Shown here: in pieces, positions 1 through 10,680 of the stretch
Layout of the letters: every line of letters starts with the position of its first letter
How positions within the stretch are numbered: position 1 is the stretch's first letter
Source of the DNA: Limonium bicolor
Taxonomy: Eukaryota > Streptophyta > Magnoliopsida > Caryophyllales > Plumbaginaceae
Direction: 5' to 3'
DNA: 64,000 bases
Assembly: GCA_023374045.1 (NCBI GenBank)
Contig: CM041779.1
Coordinates: forward strand, 269,462,131 to 269,526,130
The notes under the pieces: model-generated
Told to the model about the DNA's origin: nothing
The model's input: only the letters and a program-made list of their open reading frames with translations
Database searches by the model: none
Translations under genes and position numbers: made by a program

Positions 1-905
1 AGGTTAGCAATTTTAGAGAAGTCTTGAATAAACCTTCGATAGAAACCAGCATGCCCAAGAAACGATCTTACTTCCTTTACACAAGTGGGAGCTGGTAGCT
101 TCTCTATCACTTCGACTTTTGCTTTGTCAACCTCAATCCCTTTAGCAGACACCTTGTGGCCGAGCACTATCCCATCCTTTACCATAAAATGGCATTTCTC
201 CCAGTTGAGAACTAGGTTGGTCTCTTCGCACCGTCCAAGGATAAGATCAAGCTGTGCTAGACAAACATCAAAGTCAGAGCCATAGACAGAAAAATCGTCC
301 ATAAATACCTCGATACTCTGTTCAATGAAGTCTGCAAAGATGGCCTGCATGCATCGCTGGAAAGTGGCAGGGGCATTGCATAAACCAAAGGGCATTCTTT
401 GTATGCAAAGGTACCAATGGACAAGTAAAGGTAGTCTTGTTCTGGTCCTCAGGTTGCAATAGGAATTTGAAAGTACCCTGAAAAACCATCTAAAAAAACA
501 GTAATATTCCTGCCCAGCCAATCTCTCTAGCATTTGATCAATAAAGGGGAGTGGGAAATGATCTTTCCTGGTGGCTGAATTTAAACGCCTATAATCTATA
601 CACATGCGCCATCCAGTGATCTTTCTTTGAGGAATAGACTCACCTTTGTCGTTCAACACAGCCTCAAAACCTCCTTTCTTAGGGACTACCTGTACAGGAC
701 TTACCCACGTGCTGTCTGATATAGGGTAAATGATCCCAGCGTCCAGAAGCTTCAACACTTCCGTCTTGACCACTTCCTTCATGTTAGGGTTGAGCCGACG
801 CTGGGGTTGTCTGACAGGTTTGTAGTCTTCCTCCATATAGATACGATGTGTACAGAAGGCCGGGTTGATGCCTTTGATATCAGCTAGAGTCCATCCGATG
901 GCTCT
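1..905 (-). pseudogene. Athila element A1: reverse transcriptase region, frame-broken and cut by the window edge
   Basis: Read on the minus strand, this is the Ty3/gypsy reverse transcriptase core of an Athila-lineage polyprotein. The first palm motif (C-I-D-Y-R) is near 595-610. The catalytic F-M-D-D motif is at about 294-305, with the two aspartates at 294-299. The thumb and connection to RNase H lie near 1-100. The frame changes at least twice between about 395 and 500, so no full-length protein can be made. RNase H and integrase would lie to the left of the window. The domain order RT-protease-gag with rising coordinates fits the minus-strand gag at 1933-3619. Confidence 0.85.
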
Positions 906-922
906 TATGTCTGCTCAGAACT

Positions 923-1861
923 TCAAGTAACCTGCTTTCTTGCCCAGAAGTCAAAGAAGATGAAACAATGACAGGCAAAGTAATTATCATTAGCTAAAAA
1001 GCAGTACTTCAGATTAGAGGGGAGCTCCTTAAGCTCAAGTACTGGAGGTTGCTCTATAGAAGGAACAGGTCTTTGAATTTCTTTATCAAGTCTCTCCAAA
1101 GGAGGGCGATAGGCTTGAAAACCTGGTTTTCCTCTCTCTACATGTGCTAGAGCTGTATTAACATCCATATTAAGAGTTTTATCCTCAACAGAGGATACAA
1201 GAACATGTTCTAAAGGTTCAAAATCTGAAAAAGTAGAAGAAAGTATAGAATAAATCTCATCATCAGTAGAAAGTTCACATACCTCGCCATCCTCATCTTG
1301 CATACTTACCGACATAACTGAATGAGCTGAAGTAGAACTTAATTTCATCATCTTTTTCATATCAAACTCTATCTTCTCATCTCCGTACCTCAAGGTGATT
1401 CTGCCATCATGCACGTCAATGACCGCCTTGGCAGTACTCAGAAAAGGACGACCCAAAATGAGTGGGACCTCCAACATCATCTATGTCTAAAACAATAAAA
1501 TCCGCAGGAAAGATGAAGCGGTCAACTCCCACTACAAGATCCTCACAATTCCCATTGGTTTTATTTCGGATCTGCGGCTAGCTGGAGTTTAAAAGGGACT
1601 GGGTGAAGCTCTCCTCCTTTTACCTTCAAGAAGGTTGTATATGGCATGATGTTGATGCTTGCACCCAGGTCACACAGGCCACTTCCACAATCTAATCTCC
1701 GATAAAGCAGGGAACAATAGGAGTGCCCGGATCCTTCTGTTTTGGGGGAAGTGCTCGAAGTAACGCCGTAGAGCACTCTTCTGTAAGGTGGACAGTCTCC
1801 TTGTCCTGCTTCTTCTCCTCTTTGTCACGAGATCCTTCAAAAATTTTGCATAGTTAGGCAT
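923..1861 (-). pseudogene. Athila element A1: aspartic protease and protease-RT linker, frame-broken
   Basis: This is a retropepsin of the Athila type. The active-site motif D-L-G-A-S-I-N is encoded near 1651-1672, and the conserved strand P-L-I-L-G-R-P-F-L opens the downstream fragment near 1450-1475. The fragment at 1670-1861 begins with the usual upstream motif M-P-N-Y-A-K-F-L-K-D. Three fragments in different frames (1670-1861, 1561-1776, 923-1480) cover what is normally a continuous gag-pol segment, so at least two frameshifts separate them. The acidic stretch at 1150-1350 is the variable linker before reverse transcriptase. The family is certain; the enzyme is not functional here. Confidence 0.82.
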
Positions 1862-1932
1862 CTCCTGAAGTGCATCAATTAAAGGAAATCAATAGTCAGT
1901 TTCTAAATATGCTTAAGAATTTATTGAATTGC

Positions 1933-3619
1933 TCATCTAAACACTTCTTTTTCATTGTTTGGAAATGGAAGCTCTATTTTCTTAGGAGTAGAAGAAGGTA
2001 TATCAATTTGAATCGAAGATGGAGAAGGAGAAGAATTGATTGGAGCCTGTATCTCCTCAGAAACTACCACTGGTGGGGACCGAAAGTTCTGATGATTTAT
2101 TAGAATGGATGATCTTTTCACCGGTTTGTTTGTAGTCACTTGTTGTTGATTATCTCCCAGCTGCTTGCCACTTCTTAACATCACGGCTGCGCTGAGCTCA
2201 TCCTCAGGTTGGATCTCTGAAGATACACCACAATTGCAAATCCTCAAGTCCTTGGCCGTCTCTCTTGGATTCTGCTGAGATTGTGATGGAAATGAGCCTG
2301 GCTGCCTTTGATGCTGGTTGTTAAGTAGCTGGTTCATCTGCTGCTCCAGATTTCTCTGGCTATTCATCAAGGATTGGTTGAGAGTTTGTTGTTCCTTCTG
2401 GTTGGTAGCCATGGAAGTAATTATATCTTGGAGCTTTCCATCTTTTCATCAGATGCAGATTTAATAGGTGGCTGGTAAGAGTTCTGGCCCTGTCCCATCT
2501 GCATCTGAGGACGAGCTTGATTGTATGGTTGCCTAGAGAAGCCTGGGGGTCCCTGCACATTACTTTGTAAAAGATTCAAATTTAAGGCATTGTTGGATTA
2601 CCATACCTGAGATTCGGATGTTGATTTCGGTTCCAGGGCTGTTGGTAATTCCCTTGTCCTACAAAGTTGGCTTCTTCAGCGACCCGTATCTCCTCCAGAT
2701 AAGGGCATACTTCAAACGAGTGGTCACCGCCACAATGAGAGCACAGAGGCTCAGATGAGGATGAAGAAGCTATCCTCTTTACCTGCTGAGAAGGCTGACC
2801 GTTAATTAGAAAATCATCAAATCTTTTTACTAGTGAGCTTACCAGTGTGGATTGTTGAGCTTGTGACTCTGCCATCTGCTCCATCCAAGGATCTATATTT
2901 CTTGCACCTTTGGCACCCATAGTCATAGTTCTGCCACCCTCGGTGCCCCACTGACGAACTTCTTCTATGTACGTCTCCATGGCCGCCATGAAATCATTGC
3001 CGGATCGGTTGAGGATGTTTCCTCCCAAAGCTGATCTAACTTCGGCTTGATGTATATGCTGCAATCCATTAAAGAACGTCATAGCTATACAAGTGAGATC
3101 TTGTCCGTGATGAGGACACTGTCGGAGCATTTCTTTAAAACGATCCCAAGCTTCACAGATAGTCTCAGTACCTCCCTGTTTAAAAGCAAGTAAAGCAGCA
3201 ACCAAATTCCTAGTTCTAGAAATAGGATAATATTTTTCATAGAACCTGGTTGTCATCTCCTCCCAACTAGTGATAATACCAGGGGGAAGACAGTAGAACC
3301 ATTTCATTGCTTCACCAGTGAGGCTGCTAGGAAATAAACTCATTCTAGCATACTCCAGGAGACTATCTGAGCACCCAATTTGATCAATATTTATTAGAAA
3401 TCGGTTGACATGATCTAGGGCGTCGTTGGGGTTGGAACCGTCAAATGTGCCTGAGGGCATCTCTCGTATGACCTTGTTTTGATGTGATGGCTTCAGATCC
3501 TTCCATTCCTTCATTAATTCAGGTGGTAGCGTAGGAAGAGCTACTGGGCTTCTTCTTGGAATGGCTGCTGGTCTGCTAAATTGCTTCATTGCTTGGCTAC
3601 CGTTTGTAGGAGTTGCCAT
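1933..3619 (-). pseudogene. gag: Athila element A1: gag (capsid-nucleocapsid), nearly intact N-terminal 345 residues
   Basis: Gag forms the virus-like particle that packages element RNA. The open frame 3619-2582 encodes 345 residues. It contains a retrotransposon gag domain at about residues 55-200, with the typical blocks A-M-K-W-F-Y, S-W-E-E-M and E-A-W-D-R-F-K. One zinc-knuckle-like motif near residues 293-305 has the spacing C-X2-C-X3-H-X4-C, one residue shorter than the usual C-X2-C-X4-H-X4-C. A frameshift near 2550-2585 moves the Gln/Asn-rich C-terminal part to the frame at 1933-2412. The ATG at 3619 lies 278 bases from the primer site, a normal leader length. Gag and protease would normally form one polyprotein. 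Confidence 0.85.
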
Positions 3620-3896
3620 TTGTATTTCTCTTTGGAACCTCTGTTGACGTCTGGCTAGCTGAGCGGTACGTTCGATTTCTGGGTCAAGGATTCTGTCCCA
3701 GTCGAGATGAGTGTCTGACCCAAGAACGAGTGTACACCATCAACAGTCTGCAAAAAAAAGAAAAAATAGATTCCACAAAAGTTTAAAAGTAGAGTAAAAT
3801 AAAATAAAAATAGATAGAAATAATAGTAGTAAAAAGTAAATAAATGCAGTAAATCAAATTTTTATAACCCAAGCTAAGGACTAGACAGGAATCTAG

Positions 3897-3914
3897 TCCC
3901 CGGCAACGGCGCCA
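3897..3914 (-). other. Primer binding site of A1, complementary to tRNA-Asp
   Basis: The plus strand reads TCCCCGGCAACGGCGCCA, the 3' end of plant tRNA-Asp(GTC) including CCA. On the minus strand it is therefore an 18-base perfect primer site. It lies 3 bases from the LTR edge and 278 bases upstream of the gag start. The AT-rich leader between it and gag (3620-3896) shows no other feature. Confidence 0.93.
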
Positions 3915-5123
3915 ATTTGCAAACGATAAATTTGACCTATTAAATACCAAGAAATAATCTTAGAGAATAATAAATCAGAAAACCGTCAGGTTGCAAAAAT
4001 CCTGGTTATTGTAGTAGAGTTTACTGGGAACCAGGTATCGAACCGTGGGACATGTGATAATTATCTAGACTTAGCACGGTTATAATTGAGGGGAATTTTG
4101 TTTTGTTCTAAACTGTTGAATTATAATAAAGACAACAAGAATTAAATAACAGCTAATAACTAAAATAACAGAATACTAAAAGTGGTTGTGAATATGGAAA
4201 ACGGACTCTGGGTTCAGGTTTTACCTCGTTTGATTAATTATGCTATTCTACCGGTTTAATTAAGAATAATTTGGCAAAATTCCTTTATAGTCTTTAGATT
4301 TAAATCCTAAATTCTAATGACCTCGTTTACCAGAACATGCAAGTTTGATCTAAACTCAGGCAAAACACATGTAAAACGGCGGTAAAAGGAGTATAATTTT
4401 GCATCTGAAATACTATATTTATTCAATCAGAATAAATTTTTCCACAGACATAACAATTAATATGACCTATCTATTTATCCGGATCTGATCAAAATAGATT
4501 TCGTAAAGCATTTAATAAACTCATGTAATTTATTAAAAAGCGAGATAATAACATTAATCGTATCAAATTATAATTAACTTAACCGGTAAAAATAAAGTGC
4601 ACAATTAAAACAAACTAATAATAACCATCTCCCAGAGTATAAATATCTAACCGGACATGTTAACATAAATGAGCAGAGGTAAGAGTAAAAGAATCATCTG
4701 TTTCGCTGACTCCAGCTCCGTTATTCTGACAGCCCGGAATAGAATTGAGGCAGATGATCATATAAATGTCGAAAATGGTCGCGTGGGTTCTGTGGTGGTG
4801 GTCGAGTGATTTGTGAATTGTGAAATGGGTTTGTGAGTGTACGTAATGTGTTTGGAAATGGAAAGTAAAAAGTGATGGTGGGGTTTGGACTAAAGTGGAA
4901 GTGGGGTTTGTTTTATGTAAATGAAATTGCGAAAGTGATACGTAGAGTAGGGAATTGAAAGGAAAAAAAGGAGAAATAGTCAAAAGGGGTAGGGTGTTAG
5001 TGGTGTCGAGTGAATTATGGAGAAGATGGATGAATGGGGTGAGTGAGTGAGTGAGTGAGTGAGTGTAGGTGGGCGAGAGTGTGCTCCGGTGAAAGATGGC
5101 CATTGAGCAGAGTTTTTGCAGCT

Positions 5124-5132
5124 CTATTTATA
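5124..5132 (-). promoter_or_regulatory. TATA box of the A1 LTR
   Basis: The minus strand reads TATAAATAG in the middle of the LTR. Transcription would start some 25-35 bases further left and run toward the primer site and gag. Confidence 0.65.
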
Positions 5133-5396
5133 GATACGTGGAGCGGGATGCAGACAAGGAGATGAGCGGTGCAGTAGTCAAGGGCGGTGAAGTTGGTGAG
5201 ATCGTGGAGATTGCAGAAGATTTCATCCGTCATCGGGCAGCAGCAATTGATCACGCGTGCACAAATTAAGGTGGGCGCCGTCTGTAATAAATGAAGTAGC
5301 AGTTGGAGTGCGGCGCCGCGAAGAAGGAAGAAGAAGACGCGAAATTCTGTTCTGGCGTGCGCATGTATGCTGTCCGCCTCTTGTGTCCGCCCAGGC

Positions 5397-5553
5397 GTCC
5401 GCCTGGGATTGATGCGGACGTGACTGAGTCCAACTCCCGCGTCTTCTTCTGTCCGTGTCCGCCCACAAGACCGCCACCTTGTCCGCCAGTTACCAGGCGC
5501 GGTTGCAATACTGTCTTGACCGCCCGTCTCGTCCGCCTGTCTATCACGCGGAC
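5397..5553. repeat. GTCCGC dyad array in the A1 LTR
   Basis: Two complete 23-bp inverted repeats (5397-5419 and 5531-5553) have arms GTCCGC and GCGGAC around an 11-bp spacer. Other single half-sites (GTCCGCC) lie between and just before them. The array is 265-430 bp upstream of the TATA box on the minus strand. The same 23-bp dyad occurs in element N. Confidence 0.85.
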
Positions 5554-5612
5554 ACAGGTGAGGTACGAGAGGTCGTGACTTTATTTTGTTCTACAACTTT
5601 GACGGCTATAGA

Positions 5613-5660
5613 TTCTTCGTTTGGACTCCGTTTTAGCCCGGTCTATTGTGTTGGAAAGCT
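5613..5660 (+). promoter_or_regulatory. Conserved box beside the dyad array (A1)
   Basis: The plus strand reads TTCGTTTGGACTCCGTTTT, then an imperfect CCCGGTCTATTGTGTTGG. A clearly related box follows the dyad arrays in the LTRs of A2, N and T. Here it is antisense to the element's transcription. Function unknown. Confidence 0.6.
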
Positions 5661-5835
5661 CGTGAGGAGAACTATGCATTTCTGTCATCATTTCCATGTT
5701 TATCATATAAATGGAATTAGTTCCTACCCAAAGTAAGAGTTACAAAAAGCATAGGATAAGTGTGAGAAGGTGCGTAAAAAGTTACATAAAATAAAGACCA
5801 AGCACCTATAAACTATATAAATTTCACACTTATCA

Positions 5836-6569
5836 GTTAGTTCGGGGAGAACTATGCTGATGCTCTTCCTTCGGTGTTAGTTGGTGATAATCAGATAGGG
5901 CACGGTGTTCTGGTTGAAGTTGCATGGTCTATTTCATTTATAACTTCGTTATTGGCCATGGCTTGATTTCTCAGGTTTCTTTTGTGCTTGTAATAAAGTG
6001 CGCTCGGGTTCGGGGCTCGGACTGATTGGTGGAGAGCCTCGGGTTCGAGTGTTTGGCATGCACAGAGATAACTTGTGGTTTGTGAGAAACTCTGCAAAAT
6101 TAGTTAGTAAATAAAATAAGAAAGAGAAATATTGGTTAGGCTGATAAACGTTAGGAGTTAGTGTACTGGAAATTATAAGTTAGTAGTTAGAGACAATGGA
6201 AAGAAATGACAGAAAATTGAAATGACAATGGAAAGAAATGTTAAGGACAATGGAAATTAAATGTTAAGGACAATGAAAGAAATGACAGGAAATTTTAAGT
6301 TAGTAGTTAGGGACAATGGAAAGAAATGACAATGGAAAGAATAACAATGGAACGAATGACAATGGAACGAAATGACAATAATATTAAGATGTTAGGAGTT
6401 AGATGTCCAAAGTCCGAAGTCAAATGTCCAAGTCAGGTCAGAAGTCCGATGTCCAAGTCAGATTATTAGTCCGATGTCCAAGGTTAGATTATTAACAAGA
6501 TAATATTGACAGATTATTATAATAAAACAGGTGAACTACCGGAAACTAGGGAAATTGATGGAATCAATC
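5836..6569 (-). pseudogene. gag: Athila element A2: leader and start of gag, interrupted by A1
   Basis: This is the 5' internal end of a second minus-strand Athila element. The minus-strand ATG at 5957-5959 opens a short frame ending at 5891 (A-M-A-N-N-E-V...). It matches the gag start of element A4 in position and pattern (R-N-L-x-x-x-A-M-A-[ND]-N). The coding sequence then breaks off at 5836, exactly at the outer end of the A1 LTR. A1 therefore inserted into the gag of A2, and the remainder of A2 should lie beyond the other end of A1, outside the window. The leader holds a minisatellite (6190-6375) and short repeats of GTCC(A/G)A-type words at 6398-6490. Confidence 0.72.
6190..6375. repeat. 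Purine-rich minisatellite in the A2 leader
   Basis: About nine imperfect units of roughly 18-24 bp based on GACAATGGAAAGAAATGA lie between the primer site and gag of A2. Some units are extended by TTAAGTTAGTAGTTAG. The strand is strongly asymmetric (A/G on plus, hence pyrimidine-rich in the element's RNA). Confidence 0.8.
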
Positions 6570-6587
6570 TCCCCGGCAACGGCGCCA
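6570..6587 (-). other. Primer binding site of A2, complementary to tRNA-Asp
   Basis: The plus strand carries the same 18-base TCCCCGGCAACGGCGCCA as in A1, 3 bases from the LTR that begins at 6591. It fixes the orientation of A2 as minus. Confidence 0.93.
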
Positions 6588-7463
6588 ATTTGCAGAGTGT
6601 TTATTTTCTGAGTGATTAAACTGGTGTAAAAAAAAGAAAGAAAATTAAAAACTCAAATTATAAACGTCGGGCTGCAAACAATTCCCGGTCGTAGTAGTAT
6701 AACGAGTGTCGTATCCACAGGGAGATTGTTCAATTTATCCTAGTCCTTGGTAGTTACTTAAAAACTGTAAAAAGGGGTTTAGCCGGAGGCAAGCTTGATT
6801 TGTTGTTTGATCAGTGCAAATATAATAAAAACAGTAAAAAGTTGAATTAATTGATGTGAATGGAAAAATGTATCCTAGGATAGCGGGGGAATTTTCCTAA
6901 ATTACTTAAACATATTTATAACCTTGTCTCAATTATTTATTGCCTATTAGAGTTAATATTGTCTTGACGAACTCTTAATAAAAGCCTTAATATTTTCCTG
7001 CTCAGTCCGGAGTGTAAATACTAAGATTAATTCCTTGGTGGTACTTAGACTATCTCAAAATCATATGTTGATAGTTACCAAATAAATGCAGTCGTTTGTG
7101 CGCGCAAGCATTTAGCAAATTTAGTTGAAAGGAATTAAAACAAGTTAAATGAGAGAAACAGGTGATAAATATTAATTTACGTAATATTAGAAATCAAACC
7201 CCCATCCTAGGATACAAAAGAAAATTACTCAGACATTAACGGAGATAAGAAGATTACACAGATAGATTTTGACATTAATTCAGAGGAAGAACTGGTCTGT
7301 TCTCGCTCTCACTGCTGCTCTTCTATTTCTTTTGTTACTGCGTGAGTGTGGAATGATGTGGTGTTACGGGAGGAAATATAAGTGGAAGCGAATGGGTGAG
7401 TGTGGTGAAAATATTCTTCAGACTCCCGTCGTGCGTGGTGTGTATTTATGCAGTTAAGGTGGT

Positions 7464-7472
7464 GTTTATATA
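7464..7472 (-). promoter_or_regulatory. TATA box of the A2 LTR
   Basis: The minus strand reads TATATAAAC, with the dyad array 344-536 bp upstream. Confidence 0.55.
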
Positions 7473-7815
7473 GAGGTTTGGATCCGTACGAATTTGATTG
7501 CAGATGAAGAAGAGCATTGATTGCATTGCCGTAAGGATTTGATTGGGGATGAGAAGAGGCATTGATGCTTCATTGATTGCGCAGGGGACAGACGAATACG
7601 CTGCGGAGTAATGGATAGTGGGCGAGTCGGGCGAGTTGCAGACGACGACGGCGCGAAGAAGATAGTCGCGACTGATATTAGTCCGGTTACTGTTGGTGTC
7701 CGCCTGCTGGTACCCGCGCCCAATAAGTGGCGGTAATCTCCTGTGTTGTCCGCGAGTTAAGAGGTGGTAGCCTCTGTGTTGTCCGCGAGTTTAAGAGGCG
7801 GTAGCCTTCATTTGT

Positions 7816-8000
7816 TGGTCCGGGTCTTGGGACTGGGGTTAGGTCCCGGACCATGTCTCTTCTAACGCCCGAGAGTTCCATTTCACTTGTTGGTCCGGGA
7901 CTTAGGATGGTGATAAAGTCCCGGACCATATATTTGTTTCAGCCGTGGTTTCTCAATTGTTGTGGTCCGGGACTTAAGTCTTGGAACAAGTCCCGGACCA
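7816..8000. repeat. Three 38-bp TGGTCCGGGACTT dyads in the A2 LTR
   Basis: Inverted repeats of exactly 38 bp lie at 7816-7853, 7891-7928 and 7963-8000. The second and third have perfect 13-bp arms (TGGTCCGGGACTT and AAGTCCCGGACCA) and a 12-bp spacer of variable sequence. The first has mismatches in one arm pair. The copies are 72-75 bp apart. Confidence 0.93.
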
Positions 8001-8090
8001 TTGTTGAAATCAGCCGATAGTTTCTTCATATGTTGTCCTCGCTTTGAAGGTTTTTAACCAAGCTAGGACAAGACTTCAAAACCCTCTAAA

Positions 8091-8130
8091 ATCTTCGTTC
8101 TGACTCCGTTTTCTGAGCCGTTTGCATCTA
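8091..8130 (+). promoter_or_regulatory. Conserved box beside the dyad array (A2)
   Basis: The plus strand reads TCTTCGTTCTGACTCCGTTTT, then an imperfect GAGCCGTTTGCATC, about 90 bp past the last dyad. It matches the boxes in A1 and N and is antisense to A2. Confidence 0.55.
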
Positions 8131-8318
8131 TGTGTTTGTCTCTTCGTCTCTTCTTCACTCCCGGCTTGGTTTTCCTCATGTTAAACCAATAATTTGTGAG
8201 ATAAACAATAAAACATAAAGTAGAGGAAAACTAACCGAAGTGGAGAAATGAGCAAGAAAAGTGCTAATATTATATATAAAATACACCTATAAATCATGCT
8301 CATTTTGGACACTTATCA

Positions 8319-8903
8319 CGCATTCACTCCCTCTGTCGCAAGCCCGAATCCTCACCACCTCACAGACATCTCCATTCGCTCTCGACACACTCCCTCGCCC
8401 TATCTGTCGCACCTCGCCTCAACACACCACACCCCGTCCACCCCTCGCCCCTCCGCCCTAACCCAAACCCCCCCCCTCCGCCTCCTCCTTCCCCCATCTC
8501 CTCCTACACCCTCCCGTCTCCATCTCCAGAGCCGACATCGTCCTCGCATTCCCCACCTCCATTCCTCTGTCCCCACTACACTCTCGCAGCCCCCCCCCCT
8601 CGAATCCGTAAGCACCACCACTCACATTCCCAATCCGTCCTCGTCTCCACCTCACTTGCCCCAAACCGCCTACAAACTCAATCACCACCTTCGTCTCGCA
8701 CCTCTATCGACTTTGCACCGCATTCCACCTCCCTCTGTAGAATTTCCTTCGCACTACCATCATCACATTCCTGCCCCAAACCCACGCATCAACATTCCCG
8801 AAACACAACCCAATTCTCTATCCCGTTTTCATCACCACAACCCAAAGGCTACACCAAACGCACACTTATCAACATATCACCGGTCCCTCATCCAAAATTC
8901 ACG
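8319..8903 (+). other. C-rich untranslated stretch upstream of the A3 env-like ORF
   Basis: This is a strongly C-rich, CACC/CTCC-rich plus strand without a recognisable protein domain. An open frame exists (8296-9033), but it encodes low-complexity Pro/His/Ser sequence, starts inside the A2 LTR and shows no family match that I recognise. It most likely belongs to A3 as spacer upstream of its env-like ORF, cut on the left by A2. Confidence 0.5.
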
Positions 8904-10192
8904 ATGGCACCCAAACGTGCTCGAAAAGCCACTGCCGGCGCCTCCTCATCGTCCGACGCCCCCCCACTCCGGGTACGCGAGACAGACCGCTCCGAATTCA
9001 TCAGTGACGCTGCTTGGGATTGTTCCAAGCTAAGGAGCGTAAGATCATTCCTGAGAGGTCGGTTTGTCCCACTTTAATTTCTGATTTTGATTTGGAGCGT
9101 ATATTTAACAACAGGGGTTGGTGTGTCTTCTGAACGCGGTGGTGTATTTTACCCGCGACTTATGAAATTGTTCTATGCTAATGCTACCGTGCGGGCTAAT
9201 GGTAAGGAAATTAAGTCCCGGGTTAAGGGGAGGACATTATCATCGATTCCACTCATATTCGTCATGCTTTACACATGCCCATTCGGACTAGATTCCCAAC
9301 TGCAGCGGACAGGGAAAATCAAGAACTTCGGGAGAGACAGGCTAGGGAACACTATATTAATTTGATCGTGAATGATCCCACTGTCCAGAACTGCCAAAGG
9401 CGCAACAACCGGGACAAGCAGGTGGTTACCGGTGATAAATTGCCCACCCCGCTTGAGAGGCTGATCTTAGGGATTTTGATGTATAATGTCCGACCCAGGG
9501 AGTGTGCGGACCTAAATTCGATTGACTGCTATGTTCTGCGATACCTCCTGGATGATGAGCTTTTCCGAGTGGCATTCCCCATTGCCCTGCATGGCATAAT
9601 TTTTAACTCAATGGTCCGGGTAATTGACACAGACCAGCTACTCTCTTCCCTTCCCACATCTCCTGCAGTCCTTCTTTACCTATGCTGGAGTAGACCTATC
9701 GGATGAGCAGCCCCAGTACCCCCGTTTCCCCCCGACATGACCATGATGCGATTTTATCAGTGGGAGAAGGTGGACGATCAGTGGGTGAAGCGCCGACGCG
9801 CGCAGCCAGGTGCACGAGCTCCCGGCCCTGGTGCGGCTGCTGAGGTTGAGCCCCCTGCTATTGACGCTGGTGGTGACATCCCCGACGTCCCGATGCCCCC
9901 TGCCCCTACACCTGGTTATGACGAGATGTTTCGTGAGTTTTCTGACTGGCAGGGGATGATGACTGCACGGGTCGACGTCTTGCTGCTGCTCATGACCCAG
10001 CTGGACGTTCGACAGAGAGAGTATGAGGCCAGGCAGGACACCAGATTTGCTGAGTATACGGCTGGGCAGGATGCCAGGTTCGCAGAGTACACGGCGGGGC
10101 AGGACGCACGGTATGCGGAGTATGACGCCCGCTTTCAGGCCTATGACGAGCGCTTCGCACAGTTTGAGGCTTGGCGCATGCCCCGTCAGTAG
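8904..10192 (+). pseudogene. Athila element A3: env-like / ATHILA ORF protein, multiply frameshifted
   Basis: This is the extra ORF that Athila elements carry between integrase and the 3' LTR. Its function is unknown, and an envelope role has only been proposed. The ATG at 8904 starts an Ala/Lys/Ser-rich tail, followed by a conserved core with blocks such as Y-P-R-L-M-K-L-F-Y-A-N and R-V-K-G-R. Frames change near 9020, 9120, 9240 and 9690, so four or more indels have inactivated it. The C-terminal part (9737-10192) keeps an open frame with Pro/Ala-rich sequence and then about 50 residues of 11-residue repeats (Q-D-A-R-F-A-E-Y-T-A-G), probably a coiled coil. Its position upstream of the PPT and LTR supports the assignment. 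Confidence 0.7.
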
Positions 10193-10642
10193 TCCCTGAG
10201 TTGGTTTATGCCCCCCCCCTCCATCATTATCCCTATCTTTTCTTGCATTTGTGGATTTTCTGCTGAATTTGAAATTTGTGATGTTTTAATGACTTTTAGC
10301 TTGTTAGGTTGCACTTTCTGGAATTTTTCATTTTCTTGCTGGATTGTTATGATTACTTACTTGGTACTTGCTCTGCTACTGCTACTGCTGCTACTGCTTC
10401 TTATACTGTGTTACTGTTGCTTATGATACTGTGTGTTGCAACATATTATCTGCTACTACTGCTTCATTCACACAGGACTGCCATATTTTTGTGTGCGATA
10501 TCAAAAGAAAACAAAGGAGACTCTGCCGAAATTTTCACAACCCTCCTAAGTCTCCCATTCCTTCATGAGTGTGGGGACATCATCTTCACCAATTATTCAG
10601 GGAGTCCTTTTTTCTCTTTTGCACTATATTCACATTCTAGTA

Positions 10643-10680
10643 GCAATGAGGACATTGCTATTCTCTAAAGTGTGGGGATG
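10643..10680 (+). other. Upstream hairpin plus polypurine-like motif (A3)
   Basis: The inverted repeat GCAATGAGGACATTGC (6-bp stem, AGGA loop) lies at 10643-10658, and AAGTGTGGGGATG follows at 10668-10680. It copies the layout of the terminal module 905 bp downstream. Confidence 0.75.

Larger units (their letters stand above)
3918..5835 (-). repeat. 5' LTR of Athila element A1
   Basis: The 1,918-bp LTR runs from TGCAAACG beside the primer site to ACTTATCA. On the minus strand it starts TGATAAGTGTG and ends CGTTTGCA, so it has TG...CA ends. It is followed by GTTAG at 5836-5840, the expected target duplication, whose partner is outside the window. It contains a TATA box, a (GTGA)n run at about 5035-5066, a dyad array and a conserved box. 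Minus-strand open frames inside it overlap these repeats and are not credible genes. The outer end is inferred from the TGATAAG signature shared by the other Athila LTRs here. Confidence 0.88.
6591..8318 (-). repeat. 5' LTR of Athila element A2
   Basis: The 1,728-bp LTR runs from TGCAGAGTG at the primer site to ACTTATCA, so it starts TGATAAGTGTCC on the minus strand. The candidate target duplication CGCAT follows at 8319-8323. It differs in sequence from the A1 LTR but has the same plan: TGATAAG start, conserved box, dyad array, TATA box, TGCA-type end. Plus- and minus-strand open frames within it cover repeats and are not credible as genes. Confidence 0.87.

Noticed and set aside
85..285. 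66-codon plus-strand frame
   Set aside because: It is antisense to the reverse transcriptase core of A1.
3897..3914. Possible tRNA-Asp gene
   Set aside because: Only the 18-base 3' end is present, including CCA, which plant tRNA genes do not encode. It is a primer binding site.
5015..5578. Overlapping open frames on both strands near 5015-5578
   Set aside because: They lie in the A1 LTR across the (GTGA)n run and the dyads and overlap each other on both strands.
8296..9033. 245-codon Pro/His/Ser-rich open frame
   Set aside because: It begins inside the A2 LTR and results from C-rich DNA without stops. Only its end overlaps the A3 ORF, in another frame.
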